This document shows positions 5,189 through 8,811 of a stretch of 8,811 bases of DNA, one piece after another. Every line of letters begins with the position of its first letter. Position 1 is the first letter of the stretch. The notes under the pieces are model-generated. The model did not search any database. It was not told where the DNA came from and saw only the letters and a list, made by a program, of their open reading frames with translations. The stretch is from positions 1-8,811 of the forward strand of contig CANQWP010000028.1 in NCBI GenBank assembly GCA_947627585.1, read 5' to 3'. Source of the stretch: an uncultured Clostridia bacterium (GTDB taxonomy: Bacteria > Bacillota > Clostridia > Christensenellales > UBA1242). Both the position numbers and the translations under genes were made by a program.

Positions 5189-6331
5189 TCAATCTAAATT
5201 TTTCATTTTTGACTTGAACTCTTTTGTTTTTGGAAAATCGTCTTCGTCAAATTTTTCGTCGAGGTCTTTCAAAAGGTCTTTGCCTTTTTTTGCAAGGTTG
5301 CGCGGAATTTCGGTCTTGATTGTCACCAAAATGTCGCCATAGGCATCGCGGTTCAGCACCTTGACACCCTTTCCTTTCACGCGAATGACCGTGCCGTTGA
5401 GCGTTCCGGGCTCGATGTCAATGGTCTTTGTGCCTTTGGTGAGCGGAATGTCCACCTTGCCGCCCAAAAGGCAGGTGGTGAACGGAACATAAAGGTCAAA
5501 CAAAAGATCCGTGCCCACACGCTTGAAAATTGGGTGTTGCCCGACGGTCACTTTGATGTTCAAATCGCCTGCAATTCCTTGTCCGGCTGGGCCGTTGCCC
5601 TCGCCGCGCATGCGGATCGTTTGCCCGTCATCAATTCCGGCAGGAACTTTCACGCGAACTTGTGCTGGAACGCGCTTGCAGCCCTTTCCGCCGCACTCTT
5701 CACAGCGCTCTTTGATCATTTTTCCCGTTCCGCCACAACGTGGACAAACAGTTTCGCGAATTGTCGCCCCAAACATTGTGCTTTGTTGAATTCTCACGCG
5801 ACCTGCGCCCTTACAGTCCGGACAAGTGGTGAATTCTTTGCCATTCTTTGCGCCAGTGCCATTGCACTTCTGGCACGTCTCCACACGATTGAAAGAAATG
5901 CGCTTTTCCACGCCAAAAATCGCCTCTTCAAACGAAAGACGCATGGCAATGTTGATGTCCTCACCGCGTTGCTGCACGCGTGAGCCATGCGCACCTGCTC
6001 CTCCGCCAAAAGCGGAAAAAATGTCGGAGAAAATGTCCGAAAATCCGCCAAAGCCGCCGCCGGACCCGCCAAAGAAATCTCCAAAGCCGCCTGCGCCGCC
6101 CTGGAATTGAGGGCCGTCAGCCGAGCCATATTGGTCATAGTTCGCGCGCTTTTTGTCGTCGCCCAAAACCTCATATGCCTCGTTGATTTCCTTAAATTTT
6201 TCGGCAGCCTCCGGCGTCTTATTCAAATCGGGGTGATATTTTTTTGCAAGACGACGATATGCGGACTTAATTTCGTCCGCATCAGCGTTCTTGTTCACCC
6301 CCAAAATTTCATAATAGTCTTTTCCAGCCAT
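5189..6331 (-). CDS. dnaJ: Chaperone protein DnaJ (Hsp40, type I)
   Basis: Cochaperone that delivers unfolded proteins to DnaK and stimulates its ATPase. The 380 residues match type I DnaJ. The J-domain (about 1-70) contains the HPD tripeptide at 33-35. A glycine/phenylalanine-rich linker spans about 75-115. The zinc-binding domain has all four CxxCxGxG repeats: CQKCNGTG (153-160), CPDCKGAG (170-177), CPRCGGTG (196-203) and CEECGGKG (210-217). Two C-terminal substrate-binding domains follow. The ATG at 6331 is 10 bases after AAGGA. It starts 20 bases after the cysteine hydrolase stop, so it is probably co-transcribed with it. It is separated from dnaK by two accessory genes, whereas in many bacteria dnaJ follows dnaK directly. 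Confidence 0.98.
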   Translation of the reverse strand: MAGKDYYEILGVNKNADADEIKSAYRRLAKKYHPDLNKTPEAAEKFKEINEAYEVLGDDKKRANYDQYGSADGPQFQGGAGGFGDFFGGSGGGFGGFSDIFSDIFSAFGGGAGAHGSRVQQRGEDINIAMRLSFEEAIFGVEKRISFNRVETCQKCNGTGAKNGKEFTTCPDCKGAGRVRIQQSTMFGATIRETVCPRCGGTGKMIKERCEECGGKGCKRVPAQVRVKVPAGIDDGQTIRMRGEGNGPAGQGIAGDLNIKVTVGQHPIFKRVGTDLLFDLYVPFTTCLLGGKVDIPLTKGTKTIDIEPGTLNGTVIRVKGKGVKVLNRDAYGDILVTIKTEIPRNLAKKGKDLLKDLDEKFDEDDFPKTKEFKSKMKNLD

Positions 6332-6351
6332 GAATTTTGTGTCCTTATTTT

Positions 6352-6834
6352 TTATTTAATCAAACTGTTTTCGCCAAAGTTTTTGCGGCAAATTTTCTCA
6401 AAAGCCGCTTTTGAAATTGGATTTTTTGAATGTGAAGCCACTGCGTTTAAAACAATTTGTGGCAAAATGTTGTGGTCAAAAAGTTGAAAACAAATGGCCA
6501 GCACGCAAGCATCATAATCAAGTCCACAAACAAAAACTTCGTCGCCCTTTTTGAAGAGTTTTTTGAAAACTTTTTCTGGCAAAGCATATGAAGTTTTTTC
6601 CACAATCTGCGCACTTTTAGGCAAATTCAGTGCAAGAGCATTTTCATCTTCCGTCAAAAAGCGGTGATAATTCAAAAGTTGCACATATTGACTTTCGTTT
6701 TTGTTCACAAATTTTGTGGCAATGATTTGGTCGAAATTACCCCCCCCGGCCAAATTTTCAATCTTTTTGACCACAAAATCACAATTTTCGTTCAAAAAGC
6801 CCTTTTGAACATCAACAATCAAAAGTTTTTTCAT
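6352..6834 (-). CDS. Isochorismatase-family cysteine hydrolase
   Basis: A 160-residue cytoplasmic alpha/beta hydrolase of the isochorismatase/nicotinamidase superfamily; the substrate cannot be read from sequence. The catalytic triad is complete: D8 in LLIVDVQKGF, K80 in VEKTSYAL and C110 in CGLDYDACVL. The family normally attacks an amide or enol-ether bond through a cysteine nucleophile. It is shorter than many nicotinamidases (about 180-210 residues), and I see no clear nicotinamidase metal-binding set, so pncA is not assigned. The ATG at 6834 has no Shine-Dalgarno. The preceding stop codon is part of a TAAAAT box 6 bases upstream, suggesting its own leaderless transcript or translational coupling. 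A run of eight G on the coding strand (6740-6747) encodes Gly-Gly-Gly at about residues 30-32, and slippage there would truncate the protein. It lies between the DUF6879-like gene and dnaJ. Confidence 0.82.
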   Translation of the reverse strand: MKKLLIVDVQKGFLNENCDFVVKKIENLAGGGNFDQIIATKFVNKNESQYVQLLNYHRFLTEDENALALNLPKSAQIVEKTSYALPEKVFKKLFKKGDEVFVCGLDYDACVLAICFQLFDHNILPQIVLNAVASHSKNPISKAAFEKICRKNFGENSLIK

Positions 6835-6840
6835 AGTTTG

Positions 6841-6870
6841 ATTTTACAATTTTATTTTCGTCTTTTGCAA
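6841..6870 (-). promoter_or_regulatory. Candidate internal promoter of the cysteine hydrolase gene
   Basis: TTGCAA (6870-6865), 18 bases, then TAAAAT (6846-6841) on the minus strand, with the ATG 6 bases further. The boxes and spacer length match the candidate pcrA promoter. The TAA stop of the upstream gene is the first part of TAAAAT. No ribosome site precedes the ATG, which fits a leaderless message. Confidence 0.4.
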
Positions 6871-7389
6871 ACGAATTTGCTTCAAAACGGTTTCCAAAGA
6901 GATTGAATTTTCAAGTAGTTTTTGATAAATTTCCTTTTCAGCCGTTCCGTCCACAATTCTTCCGCCGCAGTAGTTGTGATTTTCGTCATAATCCATTTCG
7001 AAAACATATTTGTCGTCGAAAATCCAAAAATCTTTCACCTGTTTTTTGCCGACAATCTTTTCAAGTTGTTTTCGCGAAACAAAATTAACTTTTTGTCCAG
7101 AAAGCGCGCACGGCACATAGGCTTCCAAAATCTCATATTTCAAATAGTTTGAAAGAGGGTTTTCAAAAACACGAACCCTTTCAACCGTTTTGCCTTGTTT
7201 GGTCCATTCGGCAAGTTGTTCGTTCCACTCCACAAGTTCTGGAAAGGCAGGTGCAACCTCACCTCTCTTAAACTTTTGAAAATTCTCCCATTCTCCACCC
7301 TCAATGTGAAATTCTTGCAAAATTTCCAACCTTTTTGCACTTTTTTTGAAAGTGGAAATAAGTTCGCCTAAACTTAAATTCTTTTTCAT
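6844..7389 (-). CDS. DUF6879-like protein of unknown function
   Basis: A 181-residue soluble protein resembling the DUF6879 family, recognised from remembered family motifs rather than a search. The motifs are RVRVFENPLSNYLKYE (70-85), a central GQKVNFVSR segment (about 98-106), DFWIFDD (120-126) and an acidic FEMDYDENHNYCGG stretch (130-143). An N-terminal helical part precedes a WNEQLAEWTKQGK element. The family's biochemical role is unknown. As I recall, most members are actinobacterial and lie beside Xre regulators. No signal peptide or membrane span is present. The ATG at 7389 follows AAAAGGAA at a short, workable distance. It lies 9 bases upstream of the cysteine hydrolase, so the two probably form a transcription unit that may continue into dnaJ. 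It is separated from dnaK by a 258-base non-coding block. Confidence 0.75.
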   Translation of the reverse strand: MKKNLSLGELISTFKKSAKRLEILQEFHIEGGEWENFQKFKRGEVAPAFPELVEWNEQLAEWTKQGKTVERVRVFENPLSNYLKYEILEAYVPCALSGQKVNFVSRKQLEKIVGKKQVKDFWIFDDKYVFEMDYDENHNYCGGRIVDGTAEKEIYQKLLENSISLETVLKQIRLQKTKIKL

Positions 7390-7413
7390 ATTTTTCCTTT
7401 TATTTTCAAAATT

Positions 7414-7443
7414 TTAATATCTTCGAAGCACATTCTTTCACAA
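7414..7443 (-). promoter_or_regulatory. Weak candidate promoter of the DUF6879-like gene
   Basis: TTGTGA (7443-7438), 18 bases, then TATTAA (7419-7414) on the minus strand; GATATT (7421-7416) at 16 bases is an alternative -10. Each box matches consensus at only 4 of 6 positions. It lies at the edge of the structured block and leaves a leader of roughly 18 bases with a good ribosome site. Confidence 0.3.
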
Positions 7444-7446
7444 AAC

Positions 7447-7612
7447 GATTGCGCCAAACTCTCCGTCCAGAAAGTCCGTTAAGAGAGATTTGTTACACAA
7501 ATGCGCCGACTCAACCGGGGCCCGAAAGTGCCTGCCACTTTGGGGGTGCAAATTTTGGAGGGAGATTGGGACGGGGAACCGAAGTTTTAGGCGTTAGGCT
7601 TTTTCAAAAGCC
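7447..7612 (+). ncRNA. Unclassified structured element between dnaK and the DUF6879-like gene
   Basis: The gap 7390-7647 has no convincing gene, but its core is more GC-rich than the other spacers and folds. On the plus strand GCGCC (7451-7455) pairs GGCGT (7590-7594), AAACT (7456-7460) pairs AGTTT (7583-7587), and CTCCGTCC (7461-7468) pairs GGACGGGG (7569-7576). This makes an 18-pair helix with 2- and 6-base bulges on one side. Both wobble pairs are G-U on the plus strand and would be mismatches on the minus strand, so plus-strand RNA is favoured. Inside are hairpins ATTTGT/ACAAAT (7488-7502), AAAGTG/CACTTT (7525-7541) and a possible GCGCC/GGTGC helix (7503-7507 with 7545-7549). GGCTTTTTCAAAAGCC (7597-7612) follows the long helix. 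I could not match it to tmRNA, RNase P, SRP, 6S, a T-box or a common riboswitch. It could be an RNA, a dispersed repeat or a processing element. Confidence 0.45.
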
Positions 7613-7647
7613 GTGTCGTTGTCAAAAACTTTGGTGCCTCCCCAGCC

Positions 7648-8811
7648 TTATTCGATTGTCACATCTGGGTCGTTGCCGTCATTGTTTCCAGCGTTTGTGT
7701 TGTCGCCGGTTGTTCCTTCTGTGCCGTTCGCGCCGTTTGGATTTGCGTTTTGATACATTTTTGTAAAGACTTCATTTGAAACTTGTGTAAGTTCGTCCAA
7801 AGCCTTTTTCAAAACTTCAACGTCTTCGGTTTCAAAGTCTTTCTTGGCTTTTTCGATGGCATCTTCAAGGCGCTTTTTGTCGTCGGCAGAAAGTTTGTCG
7901 CCGTTTTCTTTCAACATCTTTTCAAGCGTATAGACCATATTGTCCGCGTTGTTCTTTGTGTCAACAAATTCTTTGCGCTTTTTGTCTTCTTCGGCGTGAG
8001 CCTCAGCCTCTTTGATGGCGCGCTCAATGTCCTCTTCTTTGAGGTTTGAAGAAGCGGTGATGGTGATGTTTTGTTCTTTGTTTGTGCCAAGGTCTTTTGC
8101 TGAAACTTTGACAATTCCGTTTGCGTCGATGTCGAAGGTCACTTCAATTTGAGGAACTCCGCGTGGTGCTGGTGGAATGTCAGAAAGTTGGAAGCGTCCA
8201 AGTGTTTTGTTTTGAGCGGCAAATTCGCGCTCGCCCTGCAAAACGTGAATGTCAACGCCCGGCTGATTGTCAACAGCGGTCGAGAAAATTTGAGATTTTT
8301 TTGTTGGAATTGTGGTGTTGCGTTCGATGAGTTTTGTGAACACTCCGCCCAAAGTTTCAATTCCAAGTGAAAGTGGAGTGACGTCCAAAAGAAGCACGTC
8401 TTTCACTTCGCCCGCCAAAACGCCGGCTTGGATTGCTGCGCCCACGGCAACGCATTCGTCAGGGTTGATGCCCTTGAAAGGCTCTTTTTCGGTAAATTTC
8501 TTGACTGCTTCAACAACGGCAGGAATTCTTGTTGAGCCGCCCACCAAGATCACTTTGTCAATTTGAGATTTTGAAAGTTTGGCGTCTTTGAGCGCTCTTT
8601 CGCAGCATTCAATCGTCTCTTTCACCAAATCTTCCGTAAGAGCGTCAAATTTGGCGCGAGAAAGTTCGCATTCCAAGTGTTTTGGGCCGTTTGCATCAGC
8701 CGTGATGAACGGAATGGAAACGTTGACCATTGTCTTTGCGGAAAGGTCAATTTTTGTCTTTTCGGCTTCGTCCTTAAGACGCTGCATTGCAAGTTTGTCG
8801 CCAGAAAGGTC
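7648..8811 (-). CDS. dnaK: Chaperone protein DnaK (Hsp70), 5' part cut by window edge
   Basis: ATP-driven chaperone that binds and releases unfolded protein segments with DnaJ and GrpE. The last 387 residues are present and the frame runs through the right edge; roughly the first 220-230 residues of the ATPase domain are missing. Visible landmarks are the rest of the nucleotide-binding domain with DKVILVGGSTRIPAV and NPDECVAVGAAIQAGV, the linker VLLLDVTPLSLGIET, and the substrate-binding domain with IERNTTIPTKKSQIFST, DIHVLQGER and DIPPAPRGVPQIEVTFDI. A helical lid and a disordered Asn/Gly/Thr-rich tail ending DPDVTIE complete it. DnaK tails often end in acidic EEVD-like residues, and this tail is similar though variable. 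No classical terminator follows the stop. The usual partners hrcA and grpE would lie beyond the window. Confidence 0.98.
   Translation of the reverse strand, partial: DLSGDKLAMQRLKDEAEKTKIDLSAKTMVNVSIPFITADANGPKHLECELSRAKFDALTEDLVKETIECCERALKDAKLSKSQIDKVILVGGSTRIPAVVEAVKKFTEKEPFKGINPDECVAVGAAIQAGVLAGEVKDVLLLDVTPLSLGIETLGGVFTKLIERNTTIPTKKSQIFSTAVDNQPGVDIHVLQGEREFAAQNKTLGRFQLSDIPPAPRGVPQIEVTFDIDANGIVKVSAKDLGTNKEQNITITASSNLKEEDIERAIKEAEAHAEEDKKRKEFVDTKNNADNMVYTLEKMLKENGDKLSADDKKRLEDAIEKAKKDFETEDVEVLKKALDELTQVSNEVFTKMYQNANPNGANGTEGTTGDNTNAGNNDGNDPDVTIE

Noticed and set aside
7390..7647. CIRCE-type heat-shock operator in the dnaK-downstream region
   Set aside because: No TTAGCACTC/GAGTGCTAA inverted repeat is present; any such site would be upstream of the missing dnaK start or of hrcA.
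7447..7650. tmRNA, RNase P RNA, SRP RNA, 6S RNA or a c-di-AMP/glycine riboswitch
   Set aside because: Isolated similarities exist (CAAACTCTC, AGAAAGTCCG, ACGGGGAACC), but the order of elements and the diagnostic core motifs of each family are missing.
7449..7766. Plus-strand 105-codon frame across the dnaK end and the structured block
   Set aside because: It has no ribosome site, an implausible Cys/Arg-rich composition, and overlaps dnaK antisense.

Overview
The window looks like chromosomal DNA from a low-GC, Firmicutes-type (Bacillota, probably Clostridia-like) bacterium. The reasons are AT-rich spacers, a short S21 protein with a basic tail, a PcrA-type helicase, and parts of the classic Firmicutes heat-shock/RNA-modification block (dnaK, dnaJ, rsmE, mtaB, rpsU). 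Species cannot be assigned from sequence alone. Nearly every gene reads on the minus strand, so transcription runs from the right edge to the left edge. One gene, a regulator at 4728-5156, is on the plus strand.

Right to left: the 3' two thirds of dnaK (7648-8811, cut by the edge); a GC-richer non-coding block (about 7447-7612) that can fold into a long bulged helix; a DUF6879-like gene (6844-7389); a small isochorismatase-family cysteine hydrolase (6352-6834); dnaJ (5189-6331); a tandem-HTH Xre-type regulator on the opposite strand (4728-5156), convergent with dnaJ across a shared terminator; an unrecognised 79-residue gene divergent from that regulator (4405-4644), followed by a 19-position hairpin (4341-4391); rsmE (3574-4278); mtaB (2173-3441); rpsU with a consensus promoter, a near-perfect ribosome binding site, a TTG start and its own terminator (1861-2147); and pcrA/uvrD (1-1825, cut by the left edge).

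The housekeeping genes cover protein folding (DnaK/DnaJ), 16S rRNA methylation (RsmE), tRNA methylthiolation (MtaB), a ribosomal subunit protein (S21) and DNA repair (PcrA). Two accessory genes separate dnaK from dnaJ. A regulator/small-gene pair lies where prmA often lies, between dnaJ and rsmE.

The most interesting signals are not protein genes. One is the foldable block between dnaK and the DUF6879 gene, whose wobble pairs favour a plus-strand RNA. Another is a start arrangement in which genes without a Shine-Dalgarno have TAAAAT 6-7 bases before ATG. In two of these three cases TTGCAA lies exactly 18 bases further upstream, which suggests leaderless mRNAs. A third is the long hairpin between the 79-residue gene and rsmE. 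No CRISPR array, tRNA, rRNA or insertion sequence was seen.
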